Below, one piece after another: positions 1-5,666 of a stretch of 10,274 nt of DNA. Each line of letters begins with the position of its first letter. The stretch's first letter is position 1. The notes under the pieces were generated by a model. That model ran no database searches and was not told where the DNA came from. It saw only the letters and a program-made list of their open reading frames with translations. This DNA comes from an uncultured Rikenella sp. (GTDB lineage Bacteria > Bacteroidota > Bacteroidia > Bacteroidales > Rikenellaceae): assembly GCF_910577125.1 (NCBI RefSeq), contig NZ_CAJTMN010000071.1, positions 1 to 10,274 on the forward strand, written 5' to 3'. The position numbers and the translations under genes were made by a program.

Positions 1-58
1 GCGTAGCTATCTAAAAGTCTTTTGGGTACCTTTTCTTCAGAAAAGGTACGGTTCCGTC
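1..58 (+). repeat. Family I intergenic hairpin element, copy A
   Basis: The copy is cut by the left edge of the window. It contains a perfect 10-bp stem, GTACCTTTTC (26-35) and GAAAAGGTAC (40-49), with loop TTCA. Bases 13-55 are the exact reverse complement of 5365-5407 (copy B). The left flank GCGTAGCTA followed by CTAAAAGT matches copy C at 5571-5585. No T-tract follows the stem on the plus strand, so it does not look like a simple terminator. It ends about 30 bp before the promoter of the gene at 102. Confidence 0.85.
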
Positions 59-89
59 CGGCTCAAAATAGCGGTCGGAAAATAATCGT

Positions 90-97
90 TATCTTTA
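90..97 (+). promoter_or_regulatory. Putative Bacteroidota -7 promoter box for the hemerythrin-like gene
   Basis: TATCTTTA matches five of the six fixed positions of the Bacteroidota consensus TAnnTTTG. It ends only 4 nt before the ATG at 102, so transcription would start at or next to the start codon. I see no convincing -33 TTTG box at the expected distance. Confidence 0.45.
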
Positions 98-101
98 CGA
101 C

Positions 102-803
102 ATGGCACTATTGACAAGCGACACCCCGCTGAGTGCAGCCTTGGAACAGCATCCCAGCCTGATACCCCTCGTGAGCCGGTTCGGCATCCGGTTGGGGCTG
201 GGCGACCGAACCGTCGCCGCCGTGTGCGACGAGCATCGGCTCGACCCGGAATTCATGCTCATTCTCATGAACACCTACCTGTTCGATGAATATTTTCCCG
301 AACAGCGGCTCAAATCGTTTCACGTCAGCCGGATCGTCGATTACCTGAGCAAAACCAACGCCTATTATCTGCACTACCAGCTACCCAATGTCGAGCGGCA
401 CCTGGGGCGGCTGATCGCCGGCGGCGGAGAGAACGGCCAGCTTGCGCTGCTCGGGCGGTTTTTCGAACGGTTCAAGGAGAGCCTGATCGCCGCCATCGAA
501 TATGACACCGAAGTCTGGTTCCCGTATTGTGCCGCTTTGAGCGCCGGGAAGGTGCCTCAGGGCGGTGTGCCGAGGCCGTGTCCGGCGCCGCAGACCGCCG
601 CGGACGAAGAGGAGGATCCGACTGTCGGTCTGCTGCGCGACCTGCGCAGCATCATGGTGCGCCACCTGAGCGGCGAATACGATGATAATCTGGCCTATGC
701 CGTCATCTTCGCCGTCGGGAGCATCGAACGCGATATCCGGCAGCACAACCGCATCCGCGACCGCATTCTCACCCCTTTGATCGACGATCTATGCCGAAAG
801 TAG
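102..803 (+). CDS. Hemerythrin/RIC-like helical protein with degenerate di-iron ligands
   Basis: A 233-residue protein. The N-terminal part (about residues 8-60) resembles the ScdA_N/DUF542 helical domain of the RIC (YtfE/ScdA) iron-cluster repair family, but lacks its usual cysteine pair. The rest reads as a hemerythrin-like four-helix bundle. H91, H188 (in the segment MVRHLSGEYDDN) and H215 (in RQHNRIRDRIL) fit metal-ligand positions. The middle helix, normally HxxxE before FPY, has A131 and D135 before F140-P141-Y142, and the glutamate after the last histidine is R219. By comparison with the family, the di-iron site therefore looks incomplete. The gene overlaps the LuxR-type regulator by 13 bp (791-803), so the two are translationally coupled and probably act together, perhaps in sensing or responding to oxygen, NO or iron stress (inference). 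The start at 102 is supported by a -7-like box just upstream. Fold assignment is moderate; function is unproven. Confidence 0.75.
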   Translation: MALLTSDTPLSAALEQHPSLIPLVSRFGIRLGLGDRTVAAVCDEHRLDPEFMLILMNTYLFDEYFPEQRLKSFHVSRIVDYLSKTNAYYLHYQLPNVERHLGRLIAGGGENGQLALLGRFFERFKESLIAAIEYDTEVWFPYCAALSAGKVPQGGVPRPCPAPQTAADEEEDPTVGLLRDLRSIMVRHLSGEYDDNLAYAVIFAVGSIERDIRQHNRIRDRILTPLIDDLCRK

Positions 804-1354
804 CCGTTATTCTGCCCGATCTGCTGCAGCGCGTCGGACTGGCGGCCATGCTGGAACGCTATTTCGCCCCGGTGGAGGTAGAATGTTTCGCCGCCGTGGA
901 CGACGCTTTGCGAGAGGGGAGGGCGTTCGACCTCTATTTCACCGACAGTGAGGCCTTTGCGGCCGAAGTCGATTTTTTTCTGCCCCACCGGACCCGATGT
1001 GTGATTCTCGCCCGGCAGGAGGCCGCTGCCGGCGGCAGCGAGACTCCGTATGTCGTCTCGACCCGGGGCACGCTGGAGGAGACGGTGGAGCGGCTCGGAC
1101 GGATTTGGCGGGGCGACCGGACGGAGGAGGAGAAACCGTCGACCGACCTCTCGGGACGCGAGGTCGAGGTGCTGCGTCTGGTGGTCAGCGGAGCCATCAA
1201 CAAGGAGATTGCCGACCGGCTCCACATCAGCCTCAATACCGTCCTGACTCACCGTAAAAATATTACCGCCAAACTCGGCATCAAGACCGTCTCGGGGCTG
1301 ACCCTCTATGCCTTGATGCACGGTTATATCTCGACGGACGATATGCCGCTTTGA
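791..1354 (+). CDS. LuxR/NarL-type DNA-binding regulator with a receiver-like N-terminus
   Basis: A 187-residue protein. Residues 119-178 form a clear LuxR-type (GerE) helix-turn-helix: an LSGREVEVL start, then GAINKEIADRLHIS, then the recognition helix around NTVLTHRKNITAKLG. Residues 1-105 have the length and strand/helix rhythm of a response-regulator receiver (opening KVAVILPDLLQRVGL), but the acidic pair usually found after the first strand and a convincing phosphorylation-site context are not clear; D52 (in FTDSE) is the only candidate. It may be a pseudo-receiver whose activity is set by the protein encoded upstream, which it overlaps by 13 bp. No histidine kinase is nearby. It is followed at once by a hairpin terminator, so the operon ends here. 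The DNA-binding assignment is secure; the signal and target genes cannot be read from sequence. Confidence 0.85.
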   Translation: MPKVAVILPDLLQRVGLAAMLERYFAPVEVECFAAVDDALREGRAFDLYFTDSEAFAAEVDFFLPHRTRCVILARQEAAAGGSETPYVVSTRGTLEETVERLGRIWRGDRTEEEKPSTDLSGREVEVLRLVVSGAINKEIADRLHISLNTVLTHRKNITAKLGIKTVSGLTLYALMHGYISTDDMPL

Positions 1355-1374
1355 GGTGTGGGGCGTATAAAACG

Positions 1375-1407
1375 AAAGGCTCGACCGAACGGCCGGGCCT
1401 TTTTATT
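1375..1407. terminator. Rho-independent terminator between convergent genes
   Basis: The stem is AAAGGCTCG (1375-1383) with CGGGCCTTT (1394-1402), including one T-G wobble pair, with a 10-nt loop, followed by a T-rich run on the plus strand. It lies 20 bp after the regulator's stop codon. It sits between convergent genes and could also serve the minus-strand peptidase gene that ends at 1423. Confidence 0.75.
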
Positions 1408-1422
1408 TTTGAAGGGGACGAT

Positions 1423-1833
1423 TTACAGATGCAATACCTGTCCCCGGTTCGCCCCGCGGCGGTAGGAGATGTGTACCCAGCGGTAGCGGGCTTCGTCGAT
1501 CAACTGGTCGAACTCGATCGTTCCCGCCCGTTGCAGCTCTTCAATGCGACGGAAAAACCGCTCGTTGGCGGCCGGATTGCCCACGCTCAGGTCGGCCGCT
1601 TCGCCCCGCAGGTGTTGCGAGGTGGCGACACCGCCCACGGCTGCGTTCAGTGCCGGTGAACGATAGCCGCTGTTGACCGTCACGGGCGCTCCCCACGCGG
1701 CGCGGATCGGGTCGAGCAGCTCTTCGATCAGCGTCTTCAGTTTGCCGACGGCTTCGTCCGGCGGCCGGTTGTCGATTCCGCGCGCCGTCGCTGTCGACGA
1801 ACGGCATAATTCGTCTACGGTAAAGTATTTCAT
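1423..1833 (-). CDS. M15 family murein peptidase (Peptidase_M15_3 type)
   Basis: A 136-residue protein whose length is typical of small phage-type and bacterial M15A peptidases, zinc enzymes that cut D-Ala-containing peptide crosslinks in peptidoglycan. The zinc site is visible: S72-x-H74-LRGEAA-D81 (the SxHxxGxAxD motif) and the second histidine H121 in WVHISY. The conserved NSGYRSP motif lies at about residues 54-60. There is no signal peptide or membrane segment, so export would need a holin, lysis or another route; that fits a lysin-like origin (inference). It is the last gene of a three-gene minus-strand cluster and starts 11 bp after the stop of the 129-residue secreted protein. The start at 1833 gives MKYFTVDEL, a usual opening for the family. 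Cleavage specificity cannot be told from sequence. Confidence 0.85.
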   Translation of the reverse strand: MKYFTVDELCRSSTATARGIDNRPPDEAVGKLKTLIEELLDPIRAAWGAPVTVNSGYRSPALNAAVGGVATSQHLRGEAADLSVGNPAANERFFRRIEELQRAGTIEFDQLIDEARYRWVHISYRRGANRGQVLHL

Positions 1834-1844
1834 CGTCTAATCGT

Positions 1845-2234
1845 TTAGTCGTTGCGTTGTTTCCGGCCTGTGAAACGGACGACGGGAATGAACCGTTTGC
1901 CGTCGGGCTGTTCGAACAGGATGTACGATCGTTCGCGTTCCGATTCGTCGTCTGCGTGCAGAAACCATTGGTCTGCGTAGCGGAAGCGGAGCCGGTTTTC
2001 GCTGTCGAGCTCCATCTCCTGCGGTCGGAGGTTCTGGATCAGGTCGATCGCCTCGTCGAACGAGGCCGGAATGGCGACCGGTTTCGACAGGCTGTCGGCC
2101 GCGCGGAGCGTTCGCCGCAGGGTCTCCACCGCGACGGCCGGCGAGAGGGAGGTTCGGCGCGTCAGGGAGGTGTGGCCGGCGCTCAGGAGGAGGGGAAGGG
2201 AGAGGAGTAGCAGGCGCAAAATAGCGTGTCTCAT
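1845..2234 (-). CDS. Secreted small protein of unknown function
   Basis: A 129-residue protein that I do not recognise. Residues 1-19 form a typical signal peptide: R2 and H3, then a leucine-rich core, then SAGHT. No cysteine follows the core, so it is not a lipoprotein. The mature part is charged and has no membrane segment. Its C-terminal half, with aromatic residues at the segments RFRYADQWFLHAD and YILFEQPDGKRFIPVVRF, reads like a small beta-rich domain. Being secreted and encoded directly between a zinc-ribbon protein (21 bp upstream) and a murein peptidase (11 bp downstream), it may act in the periplasm together with the peptidase; that is an inference from position only. Confidence 0.75.
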   Translation of the reverse strand: MRHAILRLLLLSLPLLLSAGHTSLTRRTSLSPAVAVETLRRTLRAADSLSKPVAIPASFDEAIDLIQNLRPQEMELDSENRLRFRYADQWFLHADDESERERSYILFEQPDGKRFIPVVRFTGRKQRND

Positions 2235-2255
2235 CGGAATTCGGCAAATAAAGGG

Positions 2256-2474
2256 TTAAAGGTTTACACGGCTTTTTTTCGCGACGTTCCGCTGCGCTTC
2301 GGCGACCTTTTCCAGCTCGCCGAGGGCTTGGGCCGAGGCTTCGCGCATCAGGACGAGCCGGCAGCCGCAGCACGGACAGATAAACTCCCGGCCGGGGTCG
2401 AGCAACGATTCCAGGTCGGCGGGGATCAGGGTGGAGCAGTCCGGACACGGGATGCCGGTCGGAGCGTCCGGCAT
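2256..2474 (-). CDS. 72-residue zinc-ribbon protein
   Basis: The reading frame is open further upstream into dxs, but the only sensible start is the ATG at 2474-2472, downstream of the dxs terminator. The product has 72 residues. C10-P-D-C13 and C33-P-C-C36 (with C38 close by) form a zinc-ribbon knuckle pair spaced by 19 residues. Residues 44-65 (beginning REASAQALGELEK) look like a single amphipathic helix, and the tail is basic (AKKSR). There is no signal peptide, so it should act in the cytoplasm, perhaps binding a nucleic acid or a partner protein. It is the first gene of the cluster with the secreted protein and the M15 peptidase. Function is unknown; that it is a real gene is supported by the cysteine pattern, the operon spacing and the terminator/promoter arrangement before it. 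Confidence 0.7.
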   Translation of the reverse strand: MPDAPTGIPCPDCSTLIPADLESLLDPGREFICPCCGCRLVLMREASAQALGELEKVAEAQRNVAKKSRVNL

Positions 2475-2476
2475 AG

Positions 2477-2510
2477 GGTTTGCGAAGGGCTCGATCCGGT
2501 TTGCGAAGGG
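2477..2510 (-). repeat. Two direct copies of a 13-bp sequence in the leader of the zinc-ribbon gene
   Basis: On the minus strand CCCTTCGCAAACC occurs twice, at 2510-2498 and 2489-2477, 21 bp apart centre to centre (two helical turns). The second copy ends 2 nt before the ATG. Two exact copies two turns apart would suit an operator, but a chance duplication is possible. Confidence 0.5.
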
Positions 2511-2514
2511 TATG

Positions 2515-2549
2515 AAAAAAGGCTTCGGAGGAGATCCGAAGCCTTTTTT
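2515..2549 (-). terminator. Strong rho-independent terminator of dxs
   Basis: A perfect 9-bp stem, GGCTTCGGA (2521-2529) and TCCGAAGCC (2535-2543), with a 5-nt loop, flanked by six A and six T. It lies 20 bp after the dxs stop codon on the minus strand and is symmetric, so it could work both ways. It separates dxs from the zinc-ribbon/secreted/M15 cluster. Confidence 0.92.
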
Positions 2550-2568
2550 GTCAAGTATACGAACGATC

Positions 2569-4515
2569 TTAATCTGCCGTCGCAAAATTCCGGATCCGTT
2601 CCGCAATCGATTCGGCATCGATGCCGCATGCCCGCCGAAGTTCGCCCACCGCGCCGTGTTCCACGAACCGATCCGGCAGCCCCAGCCGCACCACTTCCCG
2701 CACGGCCCCGCCCAGCAGGTTCCGGTCGGACAGAAACTCCAACACCGCCGAGCCCACACCCCCTGCAATCACCCCGTCCTCGACCGTCACCACCCGCCGA
2801 TATCCTCGCGCCGCAATCCGCAGGAGCAACTCCTCGTCCAGCGGCTTGGCGAACCGCAAATCGTAGTGCGCCACAGCCATCCCCTCTCCGGCCAAAGCCG
2901 TGACTGCCTTAGCCGCCTCCAGCCCGATCGCGCCGATAGAAAGTATCGCCACATTCGCGTTTTCAGGCTCGTTCAGGATACGCCCTTTCCCCACGTCGAC
3001 ACGGGAAAAAGGCGTCCCGAGCACTTCTTCCGCCGCAAAAGCCCCGCCCCGCGGATAGCGGATCACCCACATCCCGTTGTCCGTCAGCGTCGCCGTGTAC
3101 ATCAGGTTCCGCAGCTCCACGGCATCCATCGGCGCTGCGATCGTCAAATCCGGAATCCCCCGCAGCAATGCCAAATCAAACGCCCCGTGGTGCGTAGCCC
3201 CGTCTTCCCCCACCAGCCCCGCGCGATCCAGACAGAGCACCACCGGCAGCCGCTGCAACGCGGCGTCGTGGATGATGTTGTCCACCGCCCGCTGCATGAA
3301 CGACGAATAAATGTTGCAGAACGGCACGCGTCCCGCCGCCGCCAGCCCTGCCGAGAAGGTCACGGCGTGTCCCTCCGCGATCCCCACGTCGTAGGCCCGC
3401 TCCGGCATCCGTTCCATCAGCAGGTTCATCGAACAGCCGGTCGGCATCGCCGGCGTAATGCCCACGATCCGCTCGTCCGCCTCCGCCAGCTCGACCAGCG
3501 TGTGGCCGAACACCTCCTGAAACTTCAGCGTTTGCATACCGGATTCGGCCTTTGTGGCCGCAAACCGTTCGCCGGTCTCCGGATCGAACTTGCCGGGGGC
3601 GTGCCATTCGGTCTGATCCCGCTCGGCCGGCGCATACCCTTTCCCCTTGACGGTCAGCGTGTGCAGGATTTTCGGCCCCGGCAGACTCCGCAGGTCGCGC
3701 AGCGCCCGCACGAGCGCCACCACGTCGTTTCCGTCCACCGGCCCGAAATACCGGAAGTTGAACGATTCGAAGAGGTTGCTCTGGTGCAGGAAGAACGATT
3801 TGGCGCCGTTGACCACCTTCTGGATCATCCGCCTCAGCCGCGGCGTCCGGTCCAGCGCGCGCCAGGTCGTCTCCTTGAACCGGTTGTAGTGGCGCGAGGT
3901 GCTGATCTCCAGCAAGGCCTCCTTCAGTGCCCCGACGTTCGGGTCGATCGAGATGCGGTTGTCGTTGAGCACCACCAGCAGGTCGTTCGCCGGATCGGCT
4001 CCGGCGTTGTTGAGCCCTTCGAAAGCCAGTCCGCCGGTCATCGCTCCGTCGCCGATCACGGCCACGCACTTCGCTCCTCCGCCCGCCTCGGTTCGCAGCC
4101 CCCGCAGCAGCCCCAGCGCGGCCGAAATCGAAATCGAGGAGTGTCCGGCCCCGAAAGCGTCGTACGGGCTCTCGCTCATCTTCGGGAAACCGCTGATGCC
4201 GCCCAGCTTGCGGTTGGTGTGGAACCGGTCGCGCCGGCCGGTGATGATTTTGTGGGCGTAGGCCTGATGCCCCACGTCCCAGACGAGTTTGTCGTTCGGG
4301 GTGTCGTAGACGTAGTGGATCGCGACGGCCAGCTCCACGGCGCCGAGGCTGGCGCCGAGGTGGCCCGGATTGGCCGACACTTCGCGGATGATGAACTCCC
4401 GCAGTTCGGCGCAATAGGCGGGCAGCTCGTCGATGGCGAGCTGCCGGAGGTCGGCCGGCGAGTCGATCCGGTCGAGGTAGGTGGGGGTTTGCGTCTTCTT
4501 TTCGGCCTTAGGCAT
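2569..4515 (-). CDS. dxs: 1-deoxy-D-xylulose-5-phosphate synthase
   Basis: A 648-residue protein of full family length. It condenses pyruvate and glyceraldehyde 3-phosphate to DXP with thiamine diphosphate, the first step of the MEP isoprenoid pathway (the same product also feeds thiamine and pyridoxal synthesis in many bacteria), in the cytosol. Visible family marks: H52 in SANPGHLGASLG, VGHQAYAHKI at 81-90, the ThDP/Mg motif GDGAMTGG starting at 155 with N184/N186 in LNDN, the catalytic glutamate E381 in AEGHA, and DRAGLVGEDGATHHG at 430-444. The C-terminal transketolase-type domain is complete. It is monocistronic: its own -7 box lies upstream and a strong terminator downstream. The first methionine (4515) lies only 5 nt after the box, and no other methionine is available before the conserved domain, so the start is well fixed. 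Confidence 0.97.
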   Translation of the reverse strand: MPKAEKKTQTPTYLDRIDSPADLRQLAIDELPAYCAELREFIIREVSANPGHLGASLGAVELAVAIHYVYDTPNDKLVWDVGHQAYAHKIITGRRDRFHTNRKLGGISGFPKMSESPYDAFGAGHSSISISAALGLLRGLRTEAGGGAKCVAVIGDGAMTGGLAFEGLNNAGADPANDLLVVLNDNRISIDPNVGALKEALLEISTSRHYNRFKETTWRALDRTPRLRRMIQKVVNGAKSFFLHQSNLFESFNFRYFGPVDGNDVVALVRALRDLRSLPGPKILHTLTVKGKGYAPAERDQTEWHAPGKFDPETGERFAATKAESGMQTLKFQEVFGHTLVELAEADERIVGITPAMPTGCSMNLLMERMPERAYDVGIAEGHAVTFSAGLAAAGRVPFCNIYSSFMQRAVDNIIHDAALQRLPVVLCLDRAGLVGEDGATHHGAFDLALLRGIPDLTIAAPMDAVELRNLMYTATLTDNGMWVIRYPRGGAFAAEEVLGTPFSRVDVGKGRILNEPENANVAILSIGAIGLEAAKAVTALAGEGMAVAHYDLRFAKPLDEELLLRIAARGYRRVVTVEDGVIAGGVGSAVLEFLSDRNLLGGAVREVVRLGLPDRFVEHGAVGELRRACGIDAESIAERIRNFATAD

Positions 4516-4520
4516 AATTA

Positions 4521-4528
4521 CAAAGATA
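4521..4528 (-). promoter_or_regulatory. Bacteroidota -7 promoter box of dxs
   Basis: On the minus strand this reads TATCTTTG, a perfect match to TAnnTTTG. Five nucleotides separate it from the dxs ATG, so the transcript would be leaderless or nearly so. A T-rich stretch lies near the -33 position, without an exact TTTG. Confidence 0.65.
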
Positions 4529-4537
4529 GAAAATTTG

Positions 4538-4545
4538 TACCTTCG
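4538..4545 (+). promoter_or_regulatory. Putative -7 promoter box of the OmpA-type lipoprotein gene
   Basis: TACCTTCG matches five of six fixed positions of TAnnTTTG and ends 4 nt before the ATG at 4550. It faces the dxs box across 9 bp, so the two promoters share DNA and would compete for polymerase. Confidence 0.5.
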
Positions 4546-4549
4546 CCTT

Positions 4550-5335
4550 ATGAAAAAAGGAAAAATAGTCGGGCGGGCGATTTTCGGGGCGGTCTTGATT
4601 TTGTGGGGGGCGGTGTCGTGCGTCTCGATGAAGAAATACCGCGAGACGCAGACGCGGGCGCTGCGCTGCGAGACGGGGAGCGCGACGCTCCGGGCGGAGA
4701 ACGACCAGCTCCGCGAGCAGCGGGAGGCGCTGGAGGCGCAGTATCAGGCGCTGGACTCGACGCACTATGCGGAGGGGCTGACGAATGCGGAGCTCCGGAC
4801 GCTGCTCAAGGAGCGGACGAGGGTGCTGACGGAGGTGAGGACGCTGCTGGGCGAGGCGCTGCGCGATTTCGACAGCGAGGGGCTGACGGTCTCGGAACGC
4901 GGGGGGATGATCTATGTCTCGGTGGACGAGAAGCTGCTGTTCGAGCTGGGAAAGGCGGAGGTCTCCCCGGCGGGCGAACGGGCGGTCATGAAGGTGGGCG
5001 AGGTGCTGGCGCGCAATCCGGGTATCCGCATTATGGTAGAAGGACATACGGATAATCTGCCCTATCGATCCAAAGAGGGGGATCAAATCATCGACAATTG
5101 GGACTTGAGCGTCCACCGGGCGACGGCGGTGGTGCGCATCCTGCTCCGGAACCGGGGGATTGCGCCGAAACGCGTCACGGCGGCGGGACGTAGCCAGTAT
5201 GTGCCGCTGGTCGGGGGAACGGATCCGCAGGCACGGGCGCAGAACCGGCGCACGGAAATCATCCTCACTCCGGACATGGATCGCCTCTCGGAACTGCTCG
5301 AACGGGCGGGACGCATGACGGATGCGGCGAAATAA
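4550..5335 (+). CDS. OmpA-family peptidoglycan-binding lipoprotein
   Basis: A 261-residue protein. The N-terminus is basic (MKKGK), then a hydrophobic core, then AVSC with C24 as the likely lipidated cysteine, so it is probably an outer-membrane lipoprotein facing the periplasm. Residues about 28-70 are rich in charged and leucine residues and look like a coiled coil (LRAENDQLREQREALEAQY). Residues about 125-240 form an OmpA C-terminal domain: EGHTDN at 164-169 with the diaminopimelate-binding aspartate, DLSVHRATAVVRIL, and NRRTEI at 232-237 with the conserved arginine. It should tie the outer membrane to peptidoglycan. The frame is open further upstream to 4481 but that part overlaps dxs; the ATG at 4550 gives the signal peptide and follows a -7-like box, so I choose it. 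The gene is divergent from dxs across 34 bp. A family I hairpin begins 30 bp after its stop. Confidence 0.9.
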   Translation: MKKGKIVGRAIFGAVLILWGAVSCVSMKKYRETQTRALRCETGSATLRAENDQLREQREALEAQYQALDSTHYAEGLTNAELRTLLKERTRVLTEVRTLLGEALRDFDSEGLTVSERGGMIYVSVDEKLLFELGKAEVSPAGERAVMKVGEVLARNPGIRIMVEGHTDNLPYRSKEGDQIIDNWDLSVHRATAVVRILLRNRGIAPKRVTAAGRSQYVPLVGGTDPQARAQNRRTEIILTPDMDRLSELLERAGRMTDAAK

Positions 5336-5364
5336 TCGTTCGTTTATCGTTCTTTGCCCAGTAT

Positions 5365-5442
5365 GGAACCGTACCTTTTCTGAAGAAAAGGTACCCAAAA
5401 GACTTTTGGAGGATGCTAACGCATCCTAAAGCTGCCGGCGGC
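5365..5442 (-). repeat. Family I intergenic hairpin element, copy B (inverted)
   Basis: Bases 5365-5407 are the exact reverse complement of 13-55. The stem GTACCTTTTC (5371-5380) / GAAAAGGTAC (5385-5394) has loop TGAA. Next comes a perfect short palindrome CCAAAAG-A-CTTTTGG (5395-5409), then a second hairpin AGGATGC (5410-5416) / GCATCCT (5421-5427), then CTGCCGGCGGCC (5432-5443). The last two blocks recur, inverted, at 9072-9112 (copy D). No clear T-tract follows the first stem on the ompA strand. Confidence 0.85.
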
Positions 5443-5443
5443 C

Positions 5444-5475
5444 CAACTCCCGGACTTTCTTTGGGCCGGGAGTTG
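5444..5475. repeat. Inverted repeat H1 in the ompA-mfd gap
   Basis: A perfect 10-bp stem, CAACTCCCGG (5444-5453) and CCGGGAGTTG (5466-5475), with a 12-nt loop. Its right arm shares GTTG (5472-5475) with the left arm of H2, so the two full stems cannot form at the same time. Confidence 0.8.
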
Positions 5476-5516
5476 TAGCGCGCTTAATGCAATCACAACC
5501 TTTGGCGCGCTACAAC
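5472..5516. repeat. Inverted repeat H2 in the ompA-mfd gap
   Basis: A perfect 12-bp stem, GTTGTAGCGCGC (5472-5483) and GCGCGCTACAAC (5505-5516), with a 21-nt loop. It is longer and more GC-rich than H1 and overlaps it by 4 nt. Confidence 0.8.
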
Positions 5517-5529
5517 CCCGACCCAAAAG

Positions 5530-5544
5530 CAATCTCGAAGATTG
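5530..5544. repeat. Short perfect hairpin in the ompA-mfd gap
   Basis: CAATCT (5530-5535), loop CGA, AGATTG (5539-5544). It lies just before copy C and has the same small-loop style as the other hairpins of the region. Confidence 0.6.
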
Positions 5545-5620
5545 AGGATTGCGGAGCGTAAGGCGTAGCGTAGCTAACTAAAAGTTTTTGGTGCCGCTTT
5601 TTCCAAAAAGCGGCAGTTCT
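5544..5620 (+). repeat. Family I intergenic hairpin element, copy C
   Basis: Bases 5544-5570 match 9035-9060 (copy D) with mostly TA-to-CG substitutions. Bases 5571-5585 match the left flank of copy A. The hairpin, however, is GCCGCTTTTT (5593-5602) / AAAAAGCGGC (5605-5614), different in sequence from that of A and B but still perfectly paired, followed by the same GTTC-type right flank. It ends about 46 bp before the mfd start. With copy B, H1 and H2 it fills most of the 331-bp gap 5336-5666, which has no credible gene. Confidence 0.8.
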
Positions 5621-5666
5621 CTGCGGGTAGACACGGATAACGAACGGAAAATATCATCATACGAAG

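Noticed and set aside
13..55. Insertion sequence ends forming a composite transposon with 5365-5407
   Set aside because: No transposase or target duplication is visible, the bracketed genes are housekeeping, and further related copies lie outside the bracket, which fits a dispersed intergenic element better.
2431..5055. 874-residue open frame on the plus strand
   Set aside because: It is antisense to dxs over most of its length, rich in R, P, H and Q, and continues out of frame into the lipoprotein gene. Dxs has all its motifs on the other strand.
5371..5394. Simple rho-independent terminator of the lipoprotein gene
   Set aside because: The stem is perfect but is followed by ACCCAAAAGAC, not a T-run, and the same element occurs upstream of the gene at 102 in the other orientation, so a termination role is not supported by sequence.
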